A DNA stretch of 64,000 bases from the NCBI GenBank assembly GCA_001664005.1, contig CP016093.1, positions 3,463,031 through 3,527,030 on the forward strand. The letters run 5' to 3'. Positions 17,417 through 26,082 of this stretch are shown piece after piece. Every line of letters starts with the position of its first letter. Position 1 is the stretch's first letter. The notes under the pieces were generated by a model. It did not search any database, was not told the origin of the DNA, and saw only the letters and a program-made list of their open reading frames with translations. The DNA comes from Rhizobiales bacterium NRL2 (GTDB taxonomy: Bacteria > Pseudomonadota > Alphaproteobacteria > Minwuiales > Minwuiaceae). Position numbers and translations under genes: made by a program.

Positions 17417-19297
17417 TTACGCTCCTTCGCCATCAAGCGCGCGGCGGATGGCGGCTTCGATCTCGCGGATCTTGAAGGGCTGGCCCTGCACCTTGGTCAG
17501 GGGCTCCACGTCGAGCACGTACTCGGCGCGCAGCACGGTGGAGAGCTGCCCGGTGTTCAGTTCGGGACAGATGACCTTGTCGAAACCGCGCAACAGATCG
17601 CCAAGATTGCGCGGCAGCGGCCAGATGTGGCGCAGGTGGGCGTGAGCCACCTTGTAGCCCTGCTCGCGCATGTTGCTGACCGCGCGGGAAATGGCCCCGA
17701 AGGTCGAACCCCAGCCGACGATCACCAGATCGTCGTCCGCCTCGCCCTGCTCCAGCGCCTGTTCAGGAATGAAGTCGGCGACACGGGCGATCTTGTCGTG
17801 GCGCACGTCGGTCATGCGCTGATGGTTCATCGCATCGTAGGAGATGTGGCCCGAATCGTAGTCCTTCTCGATGCCGCCGATGCGGTGCATCAGCTCGGGC
17901 GTCCCGGGCACCGCCCAGGCGCGCGCCAGGGTCTCCTTGTCACGCAGATAGGGCGAAAAGCCTTCCGCCTTCTCGTGGAACTTCACCGGAAACTTCTCGT
18001 AGGTGGAGAAGTCCGGAATCTGCCAGGGTTCGGCCGCGTTGGCGATGTAGCCGTCGGTCAGCAGCATGACGGGCGTCATGAACTTCACCGCCAGCCGGCA
18101 GGCCTCGATCGCGGCATCGAAACAGTCGCCCGGGCCGTGCGCCGCCACCACCACCAGCGGGCTGTCGGCGTTGCGGCCGTAGACGGCCTGATAGAGATCG
18201 GACTGCTCGGTCTTGGTCGGCATGCCCGTCGAGGGGCCCGCGCGCTGCGAGTTCACGACCACCAGCGGCAGTTCGACCATGATGGCGAGGCCGATGGCTT
18301 CGGTCTTCAGCGCGATGCCGGGCCCGGAGCTGGAGGTGATGCCGAGCTGTCCGGCATAGGAGGCGCCGATGGCCGAACAGACGGCCGCGATCTCGTCCTC
18401 CGCCTGGAAGGTGGTGATGCCGAACTGCTTCAGCCGCGAGAGGGTGTGCAGCAGCGACGACGCCGGCGTGATCGGATAGGAGCCGAAGAACATCGGCAGT
18501 TCGGCGAGCTGCGCACCGGCGACCAGGCCCCAGGCCAGCGCCTCGGCGCCGGCGACGTTGCGGTACCGGCCCGGCTCGATCTTCGCCTGGGGCACCTGGT
18601 AGCCCAGGATCTCGCCCGGCAGCTCCACGGTCTCGCCATAGGCGTGCCCGGCGTTCAGCGCGGCGATATTGGCCGCCGCGGTCTCGGGCTTGGACTTGAA
18701 CTTGTCCTCGAGCCAGTCGATCGACGGCTGGCGGTCGCGGCCGTAGAGCCAGTAGATCAGCCCCAGCAGCCACATGTTCTTGCAGCGCAGGCCGTCCTTG
18801 TTGCCCAGACCGAATTCCTTCACCGCTTCCAGCACCAGCCGCGAGACGTCGATCTCGATGACCTCGTAGCCGTCGAGGGAGCCGTCTTCCAGCGGATTGC
18901 TGTCATAGCCGGCCTTGCGCAGGTCGCGGTCCTTGAAGGTGCCGGCGTCGACGATGACCAGCCCGCCATCGCGCAGGCCGTCCAGGTTCACCTTCAGCGC
19001 CGCCGGGTTCATCGCCACCAGCACGTCGGGCTGGTCGCCGGCTGTCAGGATCTCCCGGCCGCCGAAATTGATCTGGAATGCCGAGACGCCGAAGGTGGTG
19101 CCGGCCGGAGCGCGAATCTCTGCCGGAAAATCCGGAAACGTCGCAAGGTCGTTGCCCGTCAGCGCCGTCGAATGGGTGAACTGCGAGCCTGTGAGCTGCA
19201 TGCCGTCACCGGAGTCGCCGGCGAAACGCACGACGACCGATTCCAGTACCTCGCGCTTACCGCCGCGCGGCTCGATGATCTCTGCCGTATTGGACAT
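17417..19297 (-). CDS. korA: 2-oxoglutarate:ferredoxin oxidoreductase subunit alpha (gamma-alpha fusion)
   Basis: 626 aa. Residues 20-200 form the gamma domain (VVRFAGDSGDGMQLTGSQF), fused to the alpha, pyrimidine-binding domain from about residue 225 (FGSYPITPASSLLHTL, then TSSSGPGIALKTEAIGLA and SQRAGPSTGMPTKTEQSD). This two-subunit KorAB architecture, without separate gamma and delta chains, is typical of aerobic and facultative bacteria. It is the first gene of the korA-korB-thioesterase unit. The 19298-19515 gap to the divergent rluB holds no clear element. Confidence 0.9.
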   Translation of the reverse strand: MSNTAEIIEPRGGKREVLESVVVRFAGDSGDGMQLTGSQFTHSTALTGNDLATFPDFPAEIRAPAGTTFGVSAFQINFGGREILTAGDQPDVLVAMNPAALKVNLDGLRDGGLVIVDAGTFKDRDLRKAGYDSNPLEDGSLDGYEVIEIDVSRLVLEAVKEFGLGNKDGLRCKNMWLLGLIYWLYGRDRQPSIDWLEDKFKSKPETAAANIAALNAGHAYGETVELPGEILGYQVPQAKIEPGRYRNVAGAEALAWGLVAGAQLAELPMFFGSYPITPASSLLHTLSRLKQFGITTFQAEDEIAAVCSAIGASYAGQLGITSSSGPGIALKTEAIGLAIMVELPLVVVNSQRAGPSTGMPTKTEQSDLYQAVYGRNADSPLVVVAAHGPGDCFDAAIEACRLAVKFMTPVMLLTDGYIANAAEPWQIPDFSTYEKFPVKFHEKAEGFSPYLRDKETLARAWAVPGTPELMHRIGGIEKDYDSGHISYDAMNHQRMTDVRHDKIARVADFIPEQALEQGEADDDLVIVGWGSTFGAISRAVSNMREQGYKVAHAHLRHIWPLPRNLGDLLRGFDKVICPELNTGQLSTVLRAEYVLDVEPLTKVQGQPFKIREIEAAIRRALDGEGA

Positions 19298-19515
19298 GAA
19301 GACTGTCTGCCTGGTTCCTGATGATCACTCGCGTCCTCCCCGACGCGATTAGCGGTACCGAACATGTCGTGGCTCGGCCCGGACCGCAAACATAAGGCTA
19401 TGGGGTTCGTGCGGCAACGGTTGCGGTCAACAAACCGCCGTGCGCGCCCCGCATGGCGCCGGTCCGGGCAAATTGCCGCTGGGAAGTGCGCCCGTTCGGA
19501 CATAGGGTCCGGCGC

Positions 19516-20274
19516 ATGGATGACAAGGAGCGGATCGCCAAGCGTCTGGCCCGGGCGGGCATCGCCAGCCGCCGGGAGGCCGAACGCATGATCGAGGCCG
19601 GCCGGGTGAAACTGAATGGTCAGGTACTGAAGTCGCCCGCGGTCAATGTCGGGCCCGATGACACGATCGAGGTCGACGGCAAGGCGGTCGGCGAACCCGA
19701 TTCGATTCGTCTCTGGCGCTATCACAAGCCGGCGGGCCTTCTGACGACGGCGCGCGACGACCTGGGACGGGCCACGATCTACGATCACCTTCCGAAACGC
19801 CTGCCCCGGGTGGTGCCGGTGGGCAGGCTGGACCTGAATTCGGAGGGGCTGCTGCTGCTCACCAATGACGGCGGCCTGAAGCGCGGTCTGGAACTGCCCG
19901 GCAATGCCTGGACGCGCACCTACCGCGTGCGCGCTTACGGCGCGGTGAAACCGGAATTGCTGGAAGACCTGAAACGGGGCATCACCGTCGACGGCGAGAA
20001 GTTCGGCGCCATCGAGGTCACTGCGGAACGCAGCGGCGGACGCAACACGTGGCTCACGGTCTCCCTCAACGAAGGCCGCAACCGGGAGGTCCGCCGCGCC
20101 CTGGACGCCGTGGGCCTGACGGTGAACCGGCTGATACGCACCGCCTATGGCCCCTTCCGTCTGGGCGAACTGGGCAGCGGCCAGGTGGTCGAGGTGCCGG
20201 GCAACGAACTGCGCCGGGCCGCGCGCGGTCTGGTCGACATGCCGAGGACGCGGGATGCGGATCGTCGGCGGTAG
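19516..20274 (+). CDS. rluB: 23S rRNA pseudouridine synthase (RluB/RsuA family)
   Basis: 252 aa. An N-terminal S4 RNA-binding domain (KRLARAGIASRREAERMIEAGRVKLNG, residues about 7-33 in part) precedes the synthase domain with the catalytic motif GRLDLNSEGLLLLTNDG, in which the Asp attacks the target uridine, and a C-terminal GRNREVRRALDAVG motif. It modifies a uridine in large-subunit rRNA. ATG 19516 gives the standard N-terminus. Its 3' end overlaps the rsmD start by 20 bp, a common gene pair. RsuA or RluE cannot be fully excluded on motif alone, but the S4 domain and length favour RluB. Confidence 0.9.
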   Translation: MDDKERIAKRLARAGIASRREAERMIEAGRVKLNGQVLKSPAVNVGPDDTIEVDGKAVGEPDSIRLWRYHKPAGLLTTARDDLGRATIYDHLPKRLPRVVPVGRLDLNSEGLLLLTNDGGLKRGLELPGNAWTRTYRVRAYGAVKPELLEDLKRGITVDGEKFGAIEVTAERSGGRNTWLTVSLNEGRNREVRRALDAVGLTVNRLIRTAYGPFRLGELGSGQVVEVPGNELRRAARGLVDMPRTRDADRRR

Positions 20275-20821
20275 TTTCCGCGGGCTGACGCTGGCGGAGG
20301 TGGATGCCGGCGGCATCCGTCCGACCTCCGACCGCAGCCGGGAGGGACTGTTCAACATCTTGGCGCACAACCCCGCCTATGCGGGCGAAAACGGCCCCGC
20401 CCCGGCCGGGCTGGACGTGCTCGACGTCTTCGCCGGCACCGGCGCGCTGGGCCTGGAGGCGCTCTCGCGCGGCGCGGCCAGCGTCGCATTCATGGAGAAC
20501 GCGCCCGCGGCGCTGAAGATCCTGCGGGCCAACATCGCCCGCGCCGGCGCTGGCCCCGCAACCCGCGTGCTGGAGGCCGACGCCACCCGGCCCGGCCGGG
20601 CGCGCGGGACGTTCGGCCTGGTCCTGATGGACCCGCCCTATGGCGTAGGTCTGGCGGCAACGGCGCTCGTGGCGCTGCAGGACGGCGGCTGGCTGGCGGA
20701 AGCCGCGCTGGCGGTCATCGAGACGGACCGGCGCGAGGAGCTGACATTGCCCGACGGCTTCGAGAAGCTCGACGAGCGCGTCTACGGCCGCGCCCGCCTG
20801 CACTTCGCCCGGCGCGGATAA
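20255..20821 (+). CDS. rsmD: 16S rRNA (guanine966-N2)-methyltransferase
   Basis: 188 aa starting at ATG 20255 inside the end of rluB. Opens MRIVGGSFRG, the RsmD signature, then RPTSDRSREGLFNIL, the SAM-binding DVFAGTGALGLEALSRGA, and the catalytic LMDPPYG. It methylates a guanine of 16S rRNA during 30S assembly. The overlap with rluB suggests translational coupling of two rRNA-modifying enzymes. Confidence 0.92.
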   Translation: MRIVGGSFRGLTLAEVDAGGIRPTSDRSREGLFNILAHNPAYAGENGPAPAGLDVLDVFAGTGALGLEALSRGAASVAFMENAPAALKILRANIARAGAGPATRVLEADATRPGRARGTFGLVLMDPPYGVGLAATALVALQDGGWLAEAALAVIETDRREELTLPDGFEKLDERVYGRARLHFARRG

Positions 20822-20911
20822 GTCGCATCAACCACATCGCTTCCGGACCCCACCTGTCGGGTCAAGCCGCCACGCACGCGCGGTGATCGACAAGAACAAG
20901 GGAGTAGTCAA

Positions 20912-21121
20912 ATGAGCGACGCTGTGTATCGCCGGATCGAGGTCGTCGGATCGTCCACCAAGAGCGTCGAGGACGCCATCCAGGGCGCCGTCGCCCGCGC
21001 CAACGAAACCCTGCGCCATGTCGACTGGTTCGAGGTGGCCGAAACCCGCGGCCATGTCGAGAACGGCAAGATCGCCCACTATCAGGTGGTGGTGAAGGTC
21101 GGCTTCCGGATGGACGAGTGA
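20912..21121 (+). CDS. Dodecin family flavin-binding protein
   Basis: 69 aa, the standard dodecin length. The sequence opens with YRRIEVVGSSTKSVEDAIQ and continues through VARANETLRHVDWFEVAETRG; the Trp is the residue that stacks on the flavin in dodecins. Twelve copies form a hollow sphere that stores riboflavin or FMN. It is transcribed alone and ends at a compact hairpin (21133-21152). Confidence 0.93.
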   Translation: MSDAVYRRIEVVGSSTKSVEDAIQGAVARANETLRHVDWFEVAETRGHVENGKIAHYQVVVKVGFRMDE

Positions 21122-21132
21122 CCCGGGAAAGC

Positions 21133-21152
21133 GGGGCGGGCTTTCCCGCCCC
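21133..21152. terminator. Hairpin terminator between dodecin and the acetyltransferase gene
   Basis: Perfect 8-bp stem GGGGCGGG/CCCGCCCC with loop CTTT, between two converging genes. There is no long T-run on either side, so it is a weak or bidirectional terminator. Confidence 0.5.
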
Positions 21153-21164
21153 CTGTCCCGCCGG

Positions 21165-21755
21165 TCAACTGAAGTCGGGCCGGGGATCGCCTTCCAGGAT
21201 GGCGAACAGCAGGTGGTCGCGCCAGCGGCCATCGATCCTGAGATATTGCCGCGCATAGCCTTCCTCGGAGAATCCGCACTTGCGCAGCAGGTCGCTGCTC
21301 GGCTCGTTCTCGGGCAGGCATGCGGCCTCGACGCGGTGAAGCCCCATCTCGCCGAAGGCCCAGTCGACGACAAGCGTGAGCGCCGCGGCCATGTAGCCCC
21401 GGCGGGCGAAGCGCCGGCCCATCCAGTAGCCGGCGGAGGCCGACTGGGTAACGCCGCGGCGCACGTTCGACAGGGTCAGCCCGCCCAGAAGCTGGTCGTC
21501 GTCAAGGGAGAAGATGAAGAAGGCATAGGCCTGATCGGCGCGCGCATCGCGCTGATAGAGCCTCACGCGGCGGCGGAAGCTGAGCCGCGAGAGCGCGTCG
21601 GCGGGCCATGTCGGTTCCCACGGCTCCAGGAAGGCGCGGCTTTCGGCCCGGACCTCGGCCCACATGCGCCAGTCGTTCGCTATGGGCGGCCGCATGTAGA
21701 TCCGCGGCCCCTTCAGAACCGGTCGCGCGTCCTCGCTCGACATGCCCGCGAACAT
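21165..21755 (-). CDS. GNAT acetyltransferase, RimJ-like (ribosomal protein alanine N-acetyltransferase family)
   Basis: About 196 aa from ATG 21755, with GGAGGAGG upstream. It shows the acetyl-CoA-binding stretch YWMGRRFARRGYMAAALTLVVDWAF and the RimJ-type ending HRVEAACLPENEPSSDLLRKCGF. RimJ acetylates the N-terminus of ribosomal protein S5; related GNATs modify other proteins or small molecules, so the exact target is not proven. An upstream extension to 21797 is glycine-rich and unlikely. Confidence 0.8.
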   Translation of the reverse strand: MFAGMSSEDARPVLKGPRIYMRPPIANDWRMWAEVRAESRAFLEPWEPTWPADALSRLSFRRRVRLYQRDARADQAYAFFIFSLDDDQLLGGLTLSNVRRGVTQSASAGYWMGRRFARRGYMAAALTLVVDWAFGEMGLHRVEAACLPENEPSSDLLRKCGFSEEGYARQYLRIDGRWRDHLLFAILEGDPRPDFS

Positions 21756-21826
21756 CGGTCCGCCGCCTCCTCCGTCAAGTGCGGTATCGTACCACAAACG
21801 GTGCGGACTGAACCTGCAATGCGGGT

Positions 21827-23089
21827 CTACCGGAACCGCGCCCTGAGCCGGTCATGGTCTTCCAGCCGGGCCGGGCCGATCGCCGCGACCGCCGGATCGG
21901 GCGCATGCTCGAACAGGCGGTGCGCCACACGGCGCACGCCGGCGGCGTCCACCGCATCGACGCGGGCCAGCCATTCGCCGACGTCCTGCGGCGCGCCGTA
22001 GATCAGCACCTGCCGGGCGAGCTGCTCCAGCCGCGCCGCCGAGCTTTCCAGCGACATCACCATGCCGGCCTTGATCTGGGCGCGGGACCGGGCGGTTTCC
22101 TCCTCGGCGGCATCGTGGGCGACGCGGCGGATCTCCTCGGCCAGCACCGGCACCAGTTCGCCGAGCTGCTCGGGATCGGTGGCGGCGTAGACGCCGATCA
22201 TGCCGCCGTCGACCATGGAGCCGGCGAAACTGAACACCGAATAGGCCAGGCCGCGGCGTTCGCGCACCTCCTGGAAGAGACGCGAGGACATGCCCCCGCC
22301 CAGCAGGTTCGACATCACCTGAACGGCCGTGAAGTCGGCGTCGTGGTAGTCGACACCGTCGATGCCGAGCGCCAGGTGGACCTGCTCGATCTTGCGCTCG
22401 TCGACCATCGATCCGCCGTGCCAGCGGGCGGGCTCCGGCGGCGCCATCGTCCGGGCCGGCACATGCCCGAAACGCGCTTCGGCCAGTTTCAGGAAATCGT
22501 CGGGATCGACCGCGCCCGCGGCGGCGACCACCAGGCGGGAGGCGTCGTAGCCCCGGTCCATGAATGTCCGCAGTTCATCGCGGCGGAACGCGCCGACGCG
22601 CTCGGGCCGGCCCAGGATGGAACGGCCGACGGCCTGGCCGGGAAAGGCAGCCGCCTGCAGATTGTCGAAGATCACGTCGTCGGGCGTGTCGTTGACCTGT
22701 GCGATCTCCTGGCGGATCACGTCGCGCTCGCGGCGAAGTTCCTCCTCGGGAAAGGTGGAGGCCAGAACGATGTCGGCGATCAGGTCGACGGCGAGTTCCA
22801 GGTCGTCCTTCAGCACCCGGGCGTAATAGGCGGTCTGTTCCCGGCTGGTATAGGCGTTGATGTAGCCGCCCGCCCCCTCGATCTCCTCGGCGATCTGCAG
22901 CGCCGAGCGGCGCGCCGTGCCCTTGAAGGCCATGTGTTCCAGCATGTGGGCAAGGCCGTTCTCCTCCTCGCGCTCGTGGCGGGCGCCGATATCGACCCAG
23001 ACGCCGACGGAAGTGGTCTCGACATGCGGCATGGGCGCGACGGCCACGCGCAGCCCGTTCGAAAGCGTGTGCATCGTCTCCTCGGTCAT
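21827..23089 (-). CDS. M16 family zinc metallopeptidase (processing-peptidase-like)
   Basis: 420 aa. The inverted zinc motif H48-x-x-E51-H52 (HMLEHMAFKGT) is complete, with a downstream glutamate-rich helix (FPEEELRRERDVIRQEI) that supplies the third ligand. This is the alphaproteobacterial form related to the mitochondrial processing peptidase beta subunit, cytosolic by sequence (no signal peptide). Its ATG overlaps the thrC stop by 4 nt; thrC with an M16 peptidase is a frequent alphaproteobacterial pair. Confidence 0.9.
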   Translation of the reverse strand: MTEETMHTLSNGLRVAVAPMPHVETTSVGVWVDIGARHEREEENGLAHMLEHMAFKGTARRSALQIAEEIEGAGGYINAYTSREQTAYYARVLKDDLELAVDLIADIVLASTFPEEELRRERDVIRQEIAQVNDTPDDVIFDNLQAAAFPGQAVGRSILGRPERVGAFRRDELRTFMDRGYDASRLVVAAAGAVDPDDFLKLAEARFGHVPARTMAPPEPARWHGGSMVDERKIEQVHLALGIDGVDYHDADFTAVQVMSNLLGGGMSSRLFQEVRERRGLAYSVFSFAGSMVDGGMIGVYAATDPEQLGELVPVLAEEIRRVAHDAAEEETARSRAQIKAGMVMSLESSAARLEQLARQVLIYGAPQDVGEWLARVDAVDAAGVRRVAHRLFEHAPDPAVAAIGPARLEDHDRLRARFR

Positions 23090-24489
23090 GCGGCGATCCG
23101 CGCCCGCTCGCCGATGAATTTTTGCAGGGTCGCCAGGTCATTGGGCAGATCGGCGGCCCGCTCGGGCCGCTCCATCAGGTCGCCCAGCCGCTCCGGCAGG
23201 GCCGGCCGGAAGCCGACGGCGCGCTCGACGGCGTCGGGAAATTTCGCCGGATGCGCGGTCGCCAGGCTGATCAGCGGCGTCTCGGCTGGCACGTCCCCGG
23301 CGGCGCGGGCCTTGCGCGCAGCCGCCGTCCCCACGGCGCTGTGCGGGTCGAGGACCTCGCCGGTCTCGGCGTGCATGCGCCGCATCTCGGCCAGTGTCTC
23401 CTCCTCGTCGATGCGGGCCGAGGCGAAGCCCGCCTGCACCTGCGCCAGGGCCGCGGGCGGAATCTCGAAGCCGCCCGACTGCCTCAGACTGTCCATCATG
23501 GCGCGGACGCGCAGGCCGTCGCGGCCGGTGATCTCGTAGAGCAGCCGCTCGAAATTGGAAGCGACCTGGATGTCCATGGACGGGCTCATGGTCGGAACCA
23601 CGCCCTGCCGGCGATAGGCGCCGGTCTCGAAGAAACGATGCAGGATGTCGTTGACGTTGGCGCCCACGACCAGGCGATCCACCGGCAGACCCATGCGCCG
23701 GGCGATATGGCCGGCGAAGACATTGCCGAAATTGCCCGACGGCACCGAGAACGCGACAGGCCGCCGGCCCTCCCCCAGCGCCATGACGCCGTGGACGTAA
23801 TAGACGACCTGCGCGGCGACGCGGGCCCAGTTGATCGAGTTCACCGCCGAGAGGTTCATGCGGTCGCGGAAGGCGAGATCGCCGAAGGCCGCCTTGACCA
23901 GGGCCTGGCAGTCGTCGAAGTCGCCGTCCACGGCGATGGCGTGAACGTTCGCGTCCTCGACGGTCGTCATCTGCCGGCGCTGCACGTCGGACACCCGCCC
24001 CTTCGGGAACAGGATGAAGATGTCGACGGCGTCGCGGCCGCGGCAGCCCTCGATCGCCGCCGAGCCCGTATCGCCGGAGGTCGCGCCGAGGATGGTGACG
24101 CGCTCGCCGCGGCGCTTCAGGGCGTGGTCGAACAGCCGGCCCAGGGCCTGCAGGGCGAAATCCTTGAACGCCAGCGTCGGACCGTGGAACAGCTCCATCA
24201 GCCAGTCGTTGGGGCCGATCTGCTTCAGCGGCGCGATCGCCGCGTGATCGAAGACGGCATAGGTGTCGCGCGTCAGGCGTTCGAGATCGCCGCGCGGCAT
24301 GGCGTCGTCGACGAAGGGCGCCAGCACCGCCGCCGCGAGGCCTGCATAGTCCAGGCCGGCCAGCCCGTCCGTGCCCAGCGCCGGCACGGATTCGGGCACA
24401 TAGAGCCCACCATCACGGGCCAGCCCCGTCAGCAGGACATCCTCGAAATTCAGATCGGGGGCCTCGCCCCGCGTGCTCACATAGTTCAA
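23086..24489 (-). CDS. thrC: Threonine synthase
   Basis: 467 aa. TTG 24489 is chosen as start because it gives the family's usual opening NYVSTRGEAP; the frame upstream is arginine-rich non-coding text. The PLP lysine is in HGPTLAFKDFALQ, followed by LGATSGDTGSAA and SVPSGNFGNVFAGH. The enzyme converts O-phosphohomoserine to threonine. No good Shine-Dalgarno is visible before TTG 24489, so GTG 24480 remains possible. Coupled to the M16 peptidase gene by a 4-nt overlap. Confidence 0.92.
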   Translation of the reverse strand: MNYVSTRGEAPDLNFEDVLLTGLARDGGLYVPESVPALGTDGLAGLDYAGLAAAVLAPFVDDAMPRGDLERLTRDTYAVFDHAAIAPLKQIGPNDWLMELFHGPTLAFKDFALQALGRLFDHALKRRGERVTILGATSGDTGSAAIEGCRGRDAVDIFILFPKGRVSDVQRRQMTTVEDANVHAIAVDGDFDDCQALVKAAFGDLAFRDRMNLSAVNSINWARVAAQVVYYVHGVMALGEGRRPVAFSVPSGNFGNVFAGHIARRMGLPVDRLVVGANVNDILHRFFETGAYRRQGVVPTMSPSMDIQVASNFERLLYEITGRDGLRVRAMMDSLRQSGGFEIPPAALAQVQAGFASARIDEEETLAEMRRMHAETGEVLDPHSAVGTAAARKARAAGDVPAETPLISLATAHPAKFPDAVERAVGFRPALPERLGDLMERPERAADLPNDLATLQKFIGERARIAA

Positions 24490-24638
24490 GACGCTCTCAC
24501 TCCGTCGCCGCCGCGCCCTTCTAGTGCAATTGCGCCGCGGGCGAAACCACGCGCGAGCGGCGCGTGCGCCGCTGCCGTGCTGCTGATAGTCTGCCGCGCT
24601 GTATCGACGAAGAACGACAACAAGAGGGAGTGGTTCCG

Positions 24639-25964
24639 ATGACCTACCAGCCATCCGTTCCCAACGATCTGGACGCCTTCTGGCTGCCCTTCACGCCCAA
24701 CCGGCAGTTCAAGAAAGAGCCCCGCCTCGTGGTGTCGGCGAAGGACATGCACTACACTTCCGCCGACGGTCGCCGGATCCTGGACGGCTCCGCCGGTCTC
24801 TGGTGCGTCAACGCCGGCCACGCCCGCGAGAGGATCGTGGACGCCATCAAGCGCAGCGCCGAGACGCTCGATTTCGCGCCGTCCTTCATGTACGCGAACC
24901 CGATGGCGTTCGAGCTGGCGACGAAGATCGCCGAGCTGACGCCGGACCCGCTGAATCGCATCTTCTTCACCAACTCGGGTTCCGAGGCCGTCGACACGGC
25001 ACTGAAGATCGCACTGGCGTATCACCGCGCCCGCGGCGAAGGACAGCGCACCCGGCTGATCGGGCGGGAGCGCGGCTATCATGGCGTCGGCTTCGGCGGC
25101 GTCTCGGTGGGCGGCATCGTCAAGAACCGCAACGTTTTCGGTTCCCTGCTGACCGGCGTCGATCACCTGCCCCACACCCATCTGCCGGCGAAGAACGCCT
25201 TCACGAAGGGCGAGCCGGAGCACGGCGCCGAACTGGCCGACGAACTGGAGCGGATCGTGCAGCTTCACGACCCGTCCACCGTCGCCGCTGTGATCGTGGA
25301 GCCCATGGCCGGCTCCACCGGCGTGCTGGTGCCGCCGAAGGGCTATCTGAAGCGCCTCCGGGAGATCTGCGACCGTCATGGCATCCTGCTGATCTTCGAC
25401 GAGGTCATCACCGGGTTCGGCCGTCTGGGCACCGCCTTCGCCGCCCAGTGTTTCGGCGTGACGCCGGACCTGATGACCATGGCCAAGGGCCTGACCAACG
25501 CCGCCGTGCCGATGGGCGCGGTCGCCGCGCGCGACGACATCTACGAGACCTTCATGACCGGGCCGGAGCACGTGATCGAGCTGTTCCACGGCTATACCTA
25601 TTCCGCTCATCCGATGGCCTGCGCGGCCGGCATCGCCGCCCTCGACCTCTACAAGGAGGAGAAGCTGTTCGACCGGGTCGCCGGACTGGAGGACTACTGG
25701 CAGGAAGCCGTCCACGGCCTGGCCGACGCGCCCAACGTCATCGACATCCGCAATATCGGCCTGGTCGGAGCCATCGAGCTGAAGGCGAAGGAGGGCGCGC
25801 CGGGCAAGCGCGGCTTCGACGCCATGGTGCGCGCCTTCGAGAAGGGCGCGATGATCCGGGTGACCGCCGACATCATCGCGCTGTCGCCGCCGTTCATCAT
25901 CTCGAAGGATCAGATCGACGAACTCATGGCGACCGTCCGCGAGGTGCTGGAGGACGTCGAGTAG
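24639..25964 (+). CDS. Class III aminotransferase, omega-amino acid:pyruvate type
   Basis: 441 aa from ATG 24639 (GAGGGAG upstream). Fold-type I, class III features: FFTNSGSEAVDTALKIA, GRERGYHGVGFGG, LIFDEVITGFGR, and the PLP lysine in TMAKGLTNAAVPMG. The opening NDLDAFWLPFTPNRQFK is characteristic of beta-alanine/omega-amino acid:pyruvate transaminases, which use pyruvate as amino acceptor. Substrates may include beta-alanine, gamma-aminobutyrate or taurine-like amines. It is expressed alone and ends at mosaic palindrome copy 2. Confidence 0.88.
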   Translation: MTYQPSVPNDLDAFWLPFTPNRQFKKEPRLVVSAKDMHYTSADGRRILDGSAGLWCVNAGHARERIVDAIKRSAETLDFAPSFMYANPMAFELATKIAELTPDPLNRIFFTNSGSEAVDTALKIALAYHRARGEGQRTRLIGRERGYHGVGFGGVSVGGIVKNRNVFGSLLTGVDHLPHTHLPAKNAFTKGEPEHGAELADELERIVQLHDPSTVAAVIVEPMAGSTGVLVPPKGYLKRLREICDRHGILLIFDEVITGFGRLGTAFAAQCFGVTPDLMTMAKGLTNAAVPMGAVAARDDIYETFMTGPEHVIELFHGYTYSAHPMACAAGIAALDLYKEEKLFDRVAGLEDYWQEAVHGLADAPNVIDIRNIGLVGAIELKAKEGAPGKRGFDAMVRAFEKGAMIRVTADIIALSPPFIISKDQIDELMATVREVLEDVE

Positions 25965-25976
25965 AACACCTGACCG

Positions 25977-26046
25977 CCCCGGGACTCGATCCCGGGGCCC
26001 AGTCGCTCGAACGCTCGTACTGGGTACCGGGGTCAAGCCCCGGTAC
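25977..26046. repeat. Mosaic palindromic intergenic element (copy 2)
   Basis: CCCCGGG/CCCGGGG (25977-25997), a CCCAGT/ACTGGG stem (25998-26024) and GTACCGGGG/CCCCGGTAC around TCAAG (26024-26046). Same order and spacing logic as copy 1 at 15862-15925, again between converging genes. Confidence 0.75.
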
Positions 26047-26082
26047 GGGCCAGCAGTTCACATGCGGGCATGACTACGAAGA

